The notes: generated by a model not told the origin, from the sequence alone. Counted from the stretch's first letter, positions 8,236 to 16,265 are shown. The stretch is DNA of 35,566 nt from Burkholderiales bacterium (GCA_029977705.1 JAPOKJ010000039.1:1-35566), one strand, 5' to 3'. Numbers and translations are program-made.

Positions 8236-9045
8236 ATGTCCGATTCCAATGCCTCCAGTCCGGCACGCCCCGTTGCCGTGCCGGTTCCGGCCGCCACCAT
8301 CATGCTCTTGCGCGATGGTCCCCAGGGGATGGAGGTATTCATGGTGGTGCGCCACCACCAGATCGATTTCGCCTCCGGGGCCCTGGTGTTTCCCGGCGGA
8401 AAGATCGATCCGCAGGATGAAGACGTGCGCGTGCAGTCCCGCGCCCAGTGCGCCGCAGGCCTGAGCGCCGAGCAGCAGACCCTGCGCATCGGCGCGATCC
8501 GGGAGGTCTTCGAGGAGTCCGGCATCCTGCTGGCCCGCGATGCGCAGGGCGCCTGGGTCGCCCCTGGCGCCACCAGCGAGGCCTGGCGCAAGCAGCTCAA
8601 TGCCCAGCAGCTGACCATGGGGGACATCCTGACCCAGGGTGACCTGCGTCTGGCCTGCGATGATCTCGTGCATTACTCGCACTGGATCACCCCGCCGATG
8701 ATGCCCAAGCGTTTCGACACGCATTTCTATCTGGCCCGCGTACCCGGGGGGCAGGTGGCCGATCACGATGGCCATGAGAACGTCGATTCGGTCTGGATCC
8801 GGCCCTCGCAGGTGGTGGCCGATGCCGCCAGCGGCGCACGCACCGTGATTTTCCCGACCCTCTCCAATATCGTTCGCCTGGCGCAGTACCAAAGCGTTGC
8901 AGAGGCTTTCGAGGGGGTGCGTCGCACGCCGGTGGTATCGGTGACCCCCTGGTCCGAGAAGCGAGCCGATGGCCGCTATGTCTGCATTCCCAGGGATGCC
9001 GGCTACACCTTGTACGAGCAGCGCGTTCCGGAGCGTGCTGCCTGA
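8236..9045 (+). CDS. NUDIX hydrolase, NUDT7/19-like CoA diphosphatase
   Basis: A 269-residue NUDIX hydrolase. The NUDIX box is split: GGKIDPQDED starts at residue 54 and the metal-binding REVFEESG lies at 89-96, separated by an insertion of about 25 residues. That insertion, together with WITPPMMPKRFDTHFYLA at about 152-169, is characteristic of the NUDT19 group, known to cleave CoA and acyl-CoAs into phosphopantetheine products and 3',5'-ADP. An AAAGGAGAG ribosome site stands just before the ATG. The position among CoA-dependent genes fits CoA turnover. The 3' end carries a 13-bp direct duplication that spans the stop codon. Confidence 0.87.
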   Translation: MSDSNASSPARPVAVPVPAATIMLLRDGPQGMEVFMVVRHHQIDFASGALVFPGGKIDPQDEDVRVQSRAQCAAGLSAEQQTLRIGAIREVFEESGILLARDAQGAWVAPGATSEAWRKQLNAQQLTMGDILTQGDLRLACDDLVHYSHWITPPMMPKRFDTHFYLARVPGGQVADHDGHENVDSVWIRPSQVVADAASGARTVIFPTLSNIVRLAQYQSVAEAFEGVRRTPVVSVTPWSEKRADGRYVCIPRDAGYTLYEQRVPERAA

Positions 9046-9056
9046 GCGTGCTGCCT
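9031..9056 (+). repeat. 13-bp tandem duplication across the stop of the NUDIX gene
   Basis: The sequence GAGCGTGCTGCCT occurs at 9031-9043 and again at 9044-9056. The first copy encodes the last residues of the NUDIX protein and the first base of its stop codon; the second lies just beyond it. A replication-slippage duplication is the simplest explanation. Confidence 0.85.
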
Positions 9057-9121
9057 GAGCCGGCCTTAGTGGCCGCGAGCGACGCCCAAGCGTCTTTTCT
9101 TCATTTGTCCAGGACCTGCCC

Positions 9122-9955
9122 ATGAGTACCCCCAGCCATGATGAGGCGACCCGCGCCGATGCCCCCGCCGTCGCTGATGAATCAGCCGGCGTGACCTATC
9201 AGGTGGCCGATCAGGTGGCCACGATCCAGTTCAATCGTCCCGAGCGCCAGAACACCATCACCCGGCCAATGCTGGCCCGACTCAGCCAGTTGCTGCTGCA
9301 GGCCGACGCGGACCCCAAGGTGCGTGCCATCGTGATCGCCGGCTCGGGCCGATTCTTCTGTGCTGGTCTGGACCTGCGCGGTGGCAGCGGCATCGGCGAA
9401 GGCCGTTATCCGGCCACCCTGAACCTGCGCGATGCCCCGCCCACTGTCCTGCACAACTTGGACACGCCGGTGATCTGTGCCCACAACGGCTCCAGTGCCG
9501 GTTACGGGATGGATCTGGCGCTGGGTTGCGACATCCGCATCATGGCGGATGGATCGAAGATGGCGGCTGCGTTCACGGCCCGGGGCGTGCTGCCCGAATC
9601 AGGGGGCACCTGGATCCTGCCGCGCCTGATCGGCTGGTCGCGGGCAGCCGAATTGATCTTTACCGGGCGCACCCTCAGTGCCGCGCAATGCCTCGAGATG
9701 GGCCTGGTGTCGCAGGTGGTGCCCGCCGATGAGTGCCTGGCCGTGGCCCAGGCGCTGGGCCGCGAGATTGCGGCCAATGCGCCCCTCGCGGTGCAGGGCG
9801 CCAAGAGGATGATGCGCATGGGCATGGATGAAACCTTCGATGACCATGTCCATCACGTCTATCTGCAATTGCTGCCGCTGTTCCAGTCGCAGGACTTCCA
9901 GGAGGGCATGAAATCCTTCATGGAAAAACGCAGCCCCCGCTTCGAGGGCCGTTGA
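9122..9955 (+). CDS. Crotonase-fold enoyl-CoA hydratase/isomerase
   Basis: A 277-residue crotonase-superfamily protein. The oxyanion-hole region FFCAGLDLRG at about 78-87 and the second glycine-rich helix SSAGYGMDLALGCD at about 124-137 are clear. The two catalytic Glu of rat mitochondrial hydratase are not conserved: the first (in GGGCE) is Asp131 here, and the second (in QPE) falls in FTARG. A Glu is present slightly later in LPESGG, as in several isomerase-like members. It is therefore a crotonase of uncertain reaction. The N-terminal 22 residues are extra and polar. It starts 76 bp after the NUDIX gene and is convergent with the next SDR. Confidence 0.88.
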   Translation: MSTPSHDEATRADAPAVADESAGVTYQVADQVATIQFNRPERQNTITRPMLARLSQLLLQADADPKVRAIVIAGSGRFFCAGLDLRGGSGIGEGRYPATLNLRDAPPTVLHNLDTPVICAHNGSSAGYGMDLALGCDIRIMADGSKMAAAFTARGVLPESGGTWILPRLIGWSRAAELIFTGRTLSAAQCLEMGLVSQVVPADECLAVAQALGREIAANAPLAVQGAKRMMRMGMDETFDDHVHHVYLQLLPLFQSQDFQEGMKSFMEKRSPRFEGR

Positions 9956-9968
9956 GCGCGGTGATGCA

Positions 9969-9997
9969 GGCGGCAGCCCGGCCAGGCCGGCGCCGCC
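9969..9997. terminator. GC-rich hairpin between convergent genes
   Basis: GGCGGC at 9969-9974 can pair with GCCGCC at 9992-9997, with further GC pairing inside. It sits between the convergent crotonase and SDR genes. There is no T-tract, so intrinsic termination is only a possibility. Confidence 0.3.
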
Positions 9998-10023
9998 GCG
10001 GGCGCGAGAGGTTTTGCGGCACA

Positions 10024-10944
10024 CTAGGAGCGCTTGAGCGCCTTGGGCGTCTCGTAGAGCGGAAAGCCGTTCCAGGTGAAATCGCGCTTGGCCGGCTCCA
10101 GTTGCCAGGTGTGGCGCGCGGTGGGCACGCCGCCGTCGACCTTGATCACCGCACCGTTGATGAAACCGGCCGCCGGTGACAGCAGGTAGACCACCGCCGA
10201 GGACAGTTCGGCTTCGGTGCCAAAGCGCTGCAGGGGCACCTTGGACTGAAGGCTGCGCAGCAGGTTCTGGTAGTCCTCGTCATAGGTGTCGAAGCCGCTC
10301 GAGGCAATCCAGCCCGGCGCCACCGCGTTGACGCGCACGCCGGCATGGCCCCATTCGCAGGCTGCCGTCTCGGTCAGGTTCAGCACCCCTCCGCGCGCTG
10401 CCCCGGAGTGACCCATGCCCGGCATGCCTCCCCACAGATCGGCCAGCATGTTGACGATGCTGCCGCCATGGGCCTCCATCCACTGCGTGTAGCACTCGCG
10501 CGAGAACAGGAAGGTGCCATGCAGGTTGTTGCGCACCACTGCATCCCATCCCTTCAGGCTGATGTCGCGCAGGCGGGCCGGGTATTGGCCGCCGGCGCAA
10601 TTGAACAGGCCGTCGATGCGGCCGTGCTGCGCCAGCACCTGGGCAACGGTGTCGCGCACCGCTTCTTCCTGGCGGATGTCGCAGCTGTGCAGGCTGATGC
10701 GCTCGCCACTGCCCGGACAGATCTGCGCCATCTCCTGTGCCACCTTGTCCAGCTTGTCGCGCTTGCGGCCGACCAGGGCCAGGCGGGCGCCCAGGCTGAC
10801 CAGTTCGTGGGCCGTGCAGCGCCCCAGCCCGCTGCCGGCGCCGGTGACGATGATCACCTGGCCCTGGAACAGGTCGGGGCGGAACACCGAGCGGTAGCCG
10901 GCGACAGCAGACGGGGAGGGCGATGGGGAGGATGTGGTGTTCAT
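10024..10944 (-). CDS. PECR/DECR-like SDR (enoyl-CoA reductase type)
   Basis: A 306-residue SDR. The cofactor motif TGAGSGLG lies at about 34-41 and CAGGQYPA marks the fourth strand. It lacks the usual YxxxK dyad. The active-site stretch reads HSGAARGGVLNLTE, very like the mammalian peroxisomal trans-2-enoyl-CoA reductase segment HSGAARAGVYNLTK, and GGSIVNM precedes it as in that family. A reductase acting on 2-enoyl- or 2,4-dienoyl-CoA is therefore more likely than an alcohol dehydrogenase, although similar proteins are often labelled citronellol dehydrogenase. The ATG giving MNTTSSP has no good ribosome site, so the exact start is less certain. It is divergent from the dehydrogenase operon and shares a 230-bp control region with it. 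Confidence 0.87.
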   Translation of the reverse strand: MNTTSSPSPSPSAVAGYRSVFRPDLFQGQVIIVTGAGSGLGRCTAHELVSLGARLALVGRKRDKLDKVAQEMAQICPGSGERISLHSCDIRQEEAVRDTVAQVLAQHGRIDGLFNCAGGQYPARLRDISLKGWDAVVRNNLHGTFLFSRECYTQWMEAHGGSIVNMLADLWGGMPGMGHSGAARGGVLNLTETAACEWGHAGVRVNAVAPGWIASSGFDTYDEDYQNLLRSLQSKVPLQRFGTEAELSSAVVYLLSPAAGFINGAVIKVDGGVPTARHTWQLEPAKRDFTWNGFPLYETPKALKRS

Positions 10945-11010
10945 GAGATGCGAGCGTCGGCTTGAAGGAGGGACTTGGGCAAATCGCCTGCAGCAGGTTC
11001 TGAGGGAAGG

Positions 11011-11030
11011 CTTGCGGCGGTGGCCGCAAG
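11011..11030. promoter_or_regulatory. Perfect 8-bp dyad in divergent control region
   Basis: CTTGCGGC at 11011-11018 and GCCGCAAG at 11023-11030 form a perfect inverted repeat with a 4-base centre. It lies between the divergent SDR (start 10944) and the dehydrogenase operon (start 11175), where an operator is expected. A related TTGCG-N6-CGCAA dyad occurs in the next divergent control region. No regulator gene adjoins either site. Confidence 0.5.
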
Positions 11031-11174
11031 GTCGGGCTGAAAAACAGACCGGCAAGGCTGCCGCGGCCGTCCATTGACGAATAATGAGGCCATCCGCGCC
11101 ATCCCGCCTGACGCCGTGCCATCGCAGGGCCGGGGCGGGTGGTCTTTCATTGATCCATCTTGCGAGCCCTGCCC

Positions 11175-12368
11175 ATGAGTTCGAGCCGATCCGTTGAACA
11201 GACTTTTTCCGGACTGTCTGCAGACGAGCAGACCATTCTCGACCAGGCCGACCGCTTTGCGCGTCAGGAGCTCTACCCCCTGTCCCGGCGCATGGACGAT
11301 GAGGAGTGGTGGCCTGACCAGGCCTTCCGGCGCATCGGCGAGCAGGGCTACTTTGGCATTCCGCTGCCCGAGCAGTACGGGGGCGCGGGCATGGACCTTT
11401 TCGCCAGCGGTCTGGTGCTGCAGGCCTTTGCGCGCTGGAACCATGCCCTGGCGCTGAGCTGGGTGGCGCACGAGAACCTGTGCCTGTTCAATGTGTACCG
11501 CAATGCCAATGCCGAGCAGCGGGCCCGCTTCCTGCCTGGCCTGTGCAGCGGTGCGCAGATCGGCGCCCTCGGGTTGACCGAACCGGGGGCCGGGTCTGAT
11601 GCGCTGGGTTCGATGGCCACCACCGCCCGCCGCGACGGCGACCACTATGTGCTCAACGGCCGCAAGCTGTACATCACCAATGGTCCGGTGGCCGACGTGC
11701 TGCTGGTCTATGCCAAGACCCACAAGGAGCGTGGGGCCAAGGGCATCTCGGCCTTCCTGGTCGAAAAGTCCATGCCCGGCTTCTCGGTGGCCCAGAAGCT
11801 GACCAAGATGGGTTTTCGCGGCAGCCCCACCGGCGAACTGGTCTTCGATGAGTGCCGCGTGCCGCTGGCCAACCTGGTCGGCCAGGAGGATGAAGGGGTC
11901 AAGGTGGTGATGAGCGGCCTCGACCTGGAGCGCGCCATGGTCTCGCCCCTGTGCCTGGGCATTGCCGAGCGGGCGCTCGAGCTGTCCCTGGCCTATGCGC
12001 GCGAGCGTCGCCAGTTCGGCAAGCCGATTGCCGATTTCCAGATGATCCGCGGCAAGCTGGCCGAGATGTATGTGCAGGTCGAGTCGATGCGCCTGTTCAC
12101 CTACCAGGCCTTGCGCGCGGCCAATGATCTCGAGATCGGAGGCGGCGGCCGGGGCAGCATCCACAAGATCACCGCGGCATCGGTCATGTTTGCCGCCGAC
12201 ACCATGAACAAGGTGCTCAACGAGGCGGTGCAGATTCATGGCGGTGCCGGCTACATCTGGGACAGTGAGGTGAACCGTCTGTTCCGCTCGATCAAGCTGC
12301 TCGAGATCGGCGCCGGGACCACCGAGGTGCGCAAGGTGATCATCAGCGACGAGATGTTGCGGAGCTGA
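11175..12368 (+). CDS. Isovaleryl-CoA-dehydrogenase-type acyl-CoA dehydrogenase
   Basis: A 397-residue acyl-CoA dehydrogenase, full length and self-contained. It has LTEPGAGSDALGS at about 134-146, YITNGP at 166-171, the FAD-binding RRQFGKPI, and IHGGAGY. The probable base is Glu252 in GLDLERAMV, the same helix position as Glu254 of human isovaleryl-CoA dehydrogenase, and the C-terminal position reads EIGAGTTEVR as in that enzyme. This suggests a branched or otherwise substituted short acyl-CoA; related AtuD enzymes act on citronellyl-CoA. The ATG at 11175 was preferred over a TTG at 11160. It leads the operon and ends one base before the acyl-CoA synthetase start. Confidence 0.92.
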   Translation: MSSSRSVEQTFSGLSADEQTILDQADRFARQELYPLSRRMDDEEWWPDQAFRRIGEQGYFGIPLPEQYGGAGMDLFASGLVLQAFARWNHALALSWVAHENLCLFNVYRNANAEQRARFLPGLCSGAQIGALGLTEPGAGSDALGSMATTARRDGDHYVLNGRKLYITNGPVADVLLVYAKTHKERGAKGISAFLVEKSMPGFSVAQKLTKMGFRGSPTGELVFDECRVPLANLVGQEDEGVKVVMSGLDLERAMVSPLCLGIAERALELSLAYARERRQFGKPIADFQMIRGKLAEMYVQVESMRLFTYQALRAANDLEIGGGGRGSIHKITAASVMFAADTMNKVLNEAVQIHGGAGYIWDSEVNRLFRSIKLLEIGAGTTEVRKVIISDEMLRS

Positions 12369-12369
12369 G

Positions 12370-14490
12370 ATGAGCCTGCCCTCCCGCGATCCCCGCGCCG
12401 CGCTGCGCATCGCCCTGGCACCGCGCTCGATTGCCGTCATCGGGGCTTCGGACAATGGCAACAAGATCGGTGGCCGGCCGCTGGCCTACCTGGCACGCTT
12501 TGGCTATCAGGGCCAGGTCTATCCCATCAACCCGATGCGCGAGCAGGTGCAGGGCTTTCGCAGCCATGCCAGCCTGCAGGCCCTGCCCGAGGTGCCCGAG
12601 TCGGTGATCATCGCGGTCCCCGGACAGCAGGCGGTGGAGGCGGTCGAGGATTGTGCACGCGCCGGTGTCTCGGTGGCGGTCATCATGAGTTCCGGCTTTG
12701 GCGAGAGCGATCCGGACGGCACCGGGCTGGGCAAGCGGCAGGAAGCGCAGATGCGCGCCAGTGCGCGTGCGGCCGGCATGCGCCTGTTCGGCCCCAACTC
12801 GCAGGGACTGGCCAATTTCGGCAGTGGCGCGGTGCAAAGCTTTTCCACCATGTTCACCGAGGTGACGCCGCAGGATGGACCGGTGGGCATCATCAGCCAG
12901 AGCGGCGCGATGAGTGTGATCCCCTATGGCCTGCTGCGCGGCCGCGGCATCGGCGTGCGCCACAGCCATGCGACCGGCAATGACTGCGATGTCACCGTCT
13001 GCGAACTGGCCACGGTGGTGGCCGAGGATCCCGCCCTCAAACTGTTGCTGCTGTACCTGGAAGGCATTCCCGACCCCTGGCACCTGGCCGAGGCGGCGCA
13101 GGTCGCCCGCCAGCGCGGCCTGCCGATCGTGGCGCTGAAATCCGGGCGCAGTCCGGCCGGCCAGAAGGCAGCGGCCTCGCACACGGGTGCGCTGGCCAAC
13201 GAAGACCGAGTGGTCGACGCCTTCCTCGCCGAGCACGGCATCTGGCGCGCCCAGAACATGGCCGATCTGGTGGATACGGCGCAACTGTATCTGCAGGGCT
13301 GGAAGCCACGCGGCCGACGCCTGGTGGCGATCAGCAATTCCGGTGCCGTCTGCGTGCTGGCCGCCGACGCGGCCAGCCAGGCGAACATGCCACTCGAGCC
13401 GCTGGCCGAGGACACGCAGGCCTGCCTGCGCCAGATCCTGCCCGGCTTCGCCACCACGACCAACCCGGTGGACATCACCGCGGCGCTGCTGTCGAACAGC
13501 AAGTTGTTCGGGGCGATCCTGCCGCCGATTGCCCGTGATCCGGCGGCTGATGCCTTCCTGATCGGCATTGCGGTGGCCGGTGCCGGCTATGACGTGCCGG
13601 CCTTTGCGCGCGATGCCGCCGACTTTGCCGCCCTGACTGGCAAGCCGGTGGTGGTGGCTGCGCCCCAGACCAGCGTGGCCGGGCAGTTCAAGACGCTGGG
13701 CCTGCCGATCTTTCCGACCGAGGGCCAGGCCGTGCAGGCACTGGGCCAGTACCTCTCGCACATGGCCTTGATCGAAGCGGTGCAGGCCCGGCCGCCCCGT
13801 CTGCCGGAGCCGGTGCAGATGCCAGTGGCCGCACGGCTGCGCAACGAGGCCGACAGCCTGGCCTTGCTGGCGGCCCGTGGTGTGCACGTGGTGGCGCATC
13901 GTCGCTGCCAGGATGAGGCCGAGGCCGTGGCGGCCTTCCAGGTCCTCGCGGGAGAAGCCGGTGCGGTGGTGCTCAAGGGGTGCTCGTCCCAGGTCAGCCA
14001 CAAGAGCGAGTTTGGGCTGGTGCATCTGGGGCTGCGCGATGAGCAGGGCGTGCGGCATGCCTTCCGGGCTGTCGTGGCCGCCGCGCAGTCAGCGGGCATC
14101 CAACTCGAGGGCATCCTCGTCGCGGCCCAGGTGCGCAGCCAGCGCGAGCTGATGATCGGTGCCCGTCTCGACCCGGTCTTCGGGCCTGTGGTGCTGATGG
14201 GCGATGGCGGCAAGTATGTCGAGGCGATGCCTGACAGCGTCGTGATGCTGCCGCCGCATGACGAGGCGTCCGTGCGCCGCGCGCTGGCAGGCCTTCGCAT
14301 CGCGCCCCTGCTGGACGGGGTGCGTGGCGAGCCGGCCCTGGATGTGGCGGCCTTCTGCCATCAGGTTCTGGCCGTCGCGCGGCTCATCAGTGATCCGGCC
14401 GCCGGCATCTCGCAGCTGGATATCAACCCGGTCTGTGTCGGTGCCCAGGGCCAGGGCTGTGTGGCCGTCGATGCGGTGCTGTTTTGTTGA
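12370..14490 (+). CDS. Acyl-CoA synthetase, NDP-forming (ACD family)
   Basis: A 706-residue fused acetate-CoA ligase (ADP-forming) type protein that activates a carboxylic acid with CoA using ATP through a phosphohistidine. In order: a CoA-binding Rossmann domain (VIGASDNGNKIGG at about 23-35), a succinyl-CoA-ligase-like segment with SQSGAMS at 176-182, the phosphorylated His271 in ASHTGAL, and an ATP-grasp domain in the C-terminal third (VVLKGCSSQVSHKS, then the DGGKYVE and LDINPV motifs). All domains are intact. It directly follows the dehydrogenase gene, so the acid it activates is plausibly that enzyme's substrate. The acid itself is not evident. Confidence 0.92.
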   Translation: MSLPSRDPRAALRIALAPRSIAVIGASDNGNKIGGRPLAYLARFGYQGQVYPINPMREQVQGFRSHASLQALPEVPESVIIAVPGQQAVEAVEDCARAGVSVAVIMSSGFGESDPDGTGLGKRQEAQMRASARAAGMRLFGPNSQGLANFGSGAVQSFSTMFTEVTPQDGPVGIISQSGAMSVIPYGLLRGRGIGVRHSHATGNDCDVTVCELATVVAEDPALKLLLLYLEGIPDPWHLAEAAQVARQRGLPIVALKSGRSPAGQKAAASHTGALANEDRVVDAFLAEHGIWRAQNMADLVDTAQLYLQGWKPRGRRLVAISNSGAVCVLAADAASQANMPLEPLAEDTQACLRQILPGFATTTNPVDITAALLSNSKLFGAILPPIARDPAADAFLIGIAVAGAGYDVPAFARDAADFAALTGKPVVVAAPQTSVAGQFKTLGLPIFPTEGQAVQALGQYLSHMALIEAVQARPPRLPEPVQMPVAARLRNEADSLALLAARGVHVVAHRRCQDEAEAVAAFQVLAGEAGAVVLKGCSSQVSHKSEFGLVHLGLRDEQGVRHAFRAVVAAAQSAGIQLEGILVAAQVRSQRELMIGARLDPVFGPVVLMGDGGKYVEAMPDSVVMLPPHDEASVRRALAGLRIAPLLDGVRGEPALDVAAFCHQVLAVARLISDPAAGISQLDINPVCVGAQGQGCVAVDAVLFC

Positions 14491-14500
14491 AAGGACGATG

Positions 14501-15856
14501 ATGAGCAAGACCGTGCGCATTGGCGCAGGTGCCGCCTGGTGGGGCGATCGGGTCGAACCGGCCGCCCTGGTCGCCGAGAAAGGGGCCCTCGATTACCTGT
14601 GCTTTGAGACCATGGCCGAGGCCACCGTGTCGGCTGCCCAGGTGCGGGCGCGGCGCGATCCTTCCTTTGAAGGCTATGACACCTATCTCGATGACCGGAT
14701 GCGCGCTGTGTTGTCGGCCTGTCGCCGCAATGGCACCCGGATCATCACCAACCAGGGCTGGATCAATCCCGAGGGCGCGGCGCGGCGCATCGTGCACTGG
14801 CTGCGCGAGCTGGGCTTTCCGGGCGTCAAGGTCGCGGCCGTCAATGGCAGCCTGATCACCGATCGCGTGCTGCATCTGACCGACCGCATCCTGGAGAACG
14901 GGCAGCCCACCGCCAGCCTGGCCGGGTCACTGATTTCAGCCGAGGTCTACCTGGGCGCCGAACCGATCGTGCAGGCCCTGCGCGATGGCGCGCATATCGT
15001 GGTCACCGGCCGGGTTGCCGATCCCTCGATCTTCCTGGCGCCGATGATGTTCGAGTTCGGCTGGGATCCGCTCGACCACCAGCGTCTGGGACAGGGTACG
15101 GGTATCGGCCACCTGATGGAGTGCGGCGCCCAGGTCACGGGCGGCTATTTCTCCGATCCGGGCTTCAAGGATGTGCCGCAGCCCTGGAACTTCGGCTTCC
15201 CGATCGCCCAGGTCGGCGCCGATGGCTCGGCCGTGCTCAGCAAGGTGGCCGGCACTGGTGGCGCGATCAACTTGCAGACCGTCAAGGAGCAGATGCTCTA
15301 CGAGGTGCATGATCCGGCGAACTACATCACCCCTGACGTCGTGGTGGACTTCACGACGGCCCGTCTCGAGCAGGTCGGGCCCGATCAGGTCCGTGTCAGC
15401 GGCATCAGCGGCAAGCCGCGCACACCAACGCTGAAGGTGTCGATCGGTTGCACCGAAGGCTTCATCGGCGAGGACATGTTCTTCTATGCCGGCCCGGGCG
15501 CGCTGCGCCGGGCGCAACTGGCCAAGCGCATTCTCGAGGAGCGCTTTCGCATCGTCGGCCTGAAGGCGCAGGAATACCGGGTGGATTTCCTGGGCCTGAA
15601 TGCCATTCATGGCGCTGCCACGCCGGCCGATGCGCCGCAGCCCTACGAGGTGGCGGTACGGGTGGCGGCGCGCACCGCCACGCGCGAGGAGGCGCTGAAG
15701 GTGGGGCGCGAGATCGATGGCATGGCCGTCTCCGGCGTTGCCCATACGGGCAAGCGCGTGCCGCACGCCGACCGCACCCGCGAGGTGATCGGGGTCTGGT
15801 CCTCGCTGGTGCCGCGCGAGCAGGTGCCGGCCTCGGTGGTCTTTTTCCAAAGCTGA
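14501..15856 (+). CDS. AtuA core protein (DUF1446)
   Basis: A 451-residue protein of the AtuA/DUF1446 family, needed for acyclic terpene (citronellol, geraniol) use in Pseudomonas; its biochemical reaction is not known. Family features are the N-terminal IGAGAAWWGDR, the CFETMAEATV segment, ITNQGWINPEGAA, the glycine-rich VTGRVADPSI and the TGKRVPHAD tail. The canonical Pseudomonas protein is longer, near 590 residues, because a small C-terminal domain is attached; here that domain is a separate gene 10 bp downstream. Of two adjacent ATG codons the second was chosen, since it is better spaced from the AGGA site. No geranyl-CoA carboxylase (atuC/atuF) is in the window. Confidence 0.88.
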   Translation: MSKTVRIGAGAAWWGDRVEPAALVAEKGALDYLCFETMAEATVSAAQVRARRDPSFEGYDTYLDDRMRAVLSACRRNGTRIITNQGWINPEGAARRIVHWLRELGFPGVKVAAVNGSLITDRVLHLTDRILENGQPTASLAGSLISAEVYLGAEPIVQALRDGAHIVVTGRVADPSIFLAPMMFEFGWDPLDHQRLGQGTGIGHLMECGAQVTGGYFSDPGFKDVPQPWNFGFPIAQVGADGSAVLSKVAGTGGAINLQTVKEQMLYEVHDPANYITPDVVVDFTTARLEQVGPDQVRVSGISGKPRTPTLKVSIGCTEGFIGEDMFFYAGPGALRRAQLAKRILEERFRIVGLKAQEYRVDFLGLNAIHGAATPADAPQPYEVAVRVAARTATREEALKVGREIDGMAVSGVAHTGKRVPHADRTREVIGVWSSLVPREQVPASVVFFQS

Positions 15857-15866
15857 AGGAGCTGTC

Positions 15867-16223
15867 ATGAACGTCATGCTGCAGCATCTGGCCCATGCCC
15901 GCTCCGGCGACAAGGGCGATACTTCGAACATCGCCGTCTTCGCCTACGAAGCGGCGTTTTATCCCCTGCTCAAGGCGCAACTGACTGCAGAGGCCTTCAA
16001 GGCCTTCTATGCCGGCGCCATCAAGGGCGAGGTCTTGCGCTACGAGGTCGACAATCTCGAGGCCCTCAATTTCGTCTGCCATGGCGCCCTGGGCGGCGGC
16101 GTGTCGCGCAGCCTGTGCCTGGACAATTACGGCAAGGCCCTGTCGGCCGCCATTCTTGGTTTTCCGATCGAGGTGCCCGAACGCTTGCTGCCCCAATTGC
16201 GCGGCCGTCACGAACTGGCCTGA
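15867..16223 (+). CDS. AtuA-like small domain protein
   Basis: A 118-residue protein matching the C-terminal ferredoxin-fold domain of AtuA. The N-terminal LAHARSGDKGDTSNIAVF is the family signature, and GGGVSRSLCLDNYGKALS follows near the C-terminus. It contains no cysteine cluster, so it is not expected to hold an iron-sulfur centre. Its start is 10 bp after the AtuA core stop, with an AAGGAG ribosome site. The two products probably form a complex that does the work of the fused protein, which is inference. Confidence 0.85.
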   Translation: MNVMLQHLAHARSGDKGDTSNIAVFAYEAAFYPLLKAQLTAEAFKAFYAGAIKGEVLRYEVDNLEALNFVCHGALGGGVSRSLCLDNYGKALSAAILGFPIEVPERLLPQLRGRHELA

Positions 16224-16227
16224 GGCC

Positions 16228-16264
16228 GGCCTTCGTCGCAAGCCTTTTTTAAGGAATCGTTCCT
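16228..16264 (+). terminator. Hairpin with T6 tract, then a second hairpin holding the ribosome site
   Basis: GGC(C)TT at 16228-16233 pairs with AAGCC at 16240-16244 around the loop CGTCGC, and six T follow at 16245-16250: an intrinsic-terminator-like shape, though with a short bulged stem. Directly after it, AGGAA-TCG-TTCCT at 16252-16264 is a 5-bp hairpin containing the only ribosome-site-like AGGA before the Bug gene's ATG at 16266. Together they could lower expression of the two Bug genes relative to the enzymes upstream. Confidence 0.4.
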
Positions 16265-16265
16265 C

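Noticed and set aside
11074-11086. TTGACG followed by ATAATG as a promoter for the dehydrogenase operon
   Set aside because: The two boxes are only one base apart, and no -10 hexamer lies 16-18 bp after TTGACG. On the other strand CATTAT has no matching -35.
12343-14058. 571-codon minus-strand open frame opposite the acyl-CoA synthetase
   Set aside because: Antisense to an intact NDP-forming synthetase; composition is low-complexity (His, Gln, Arg, Gly) and shows no motif.
11175-16223. Naming this a citronellol/geraniol (Atu) pathway
   Set aside because: AtuA-like genes are present, but both geranyl-CoA carboxylase subunits are absent and the synthetase is of a different class.
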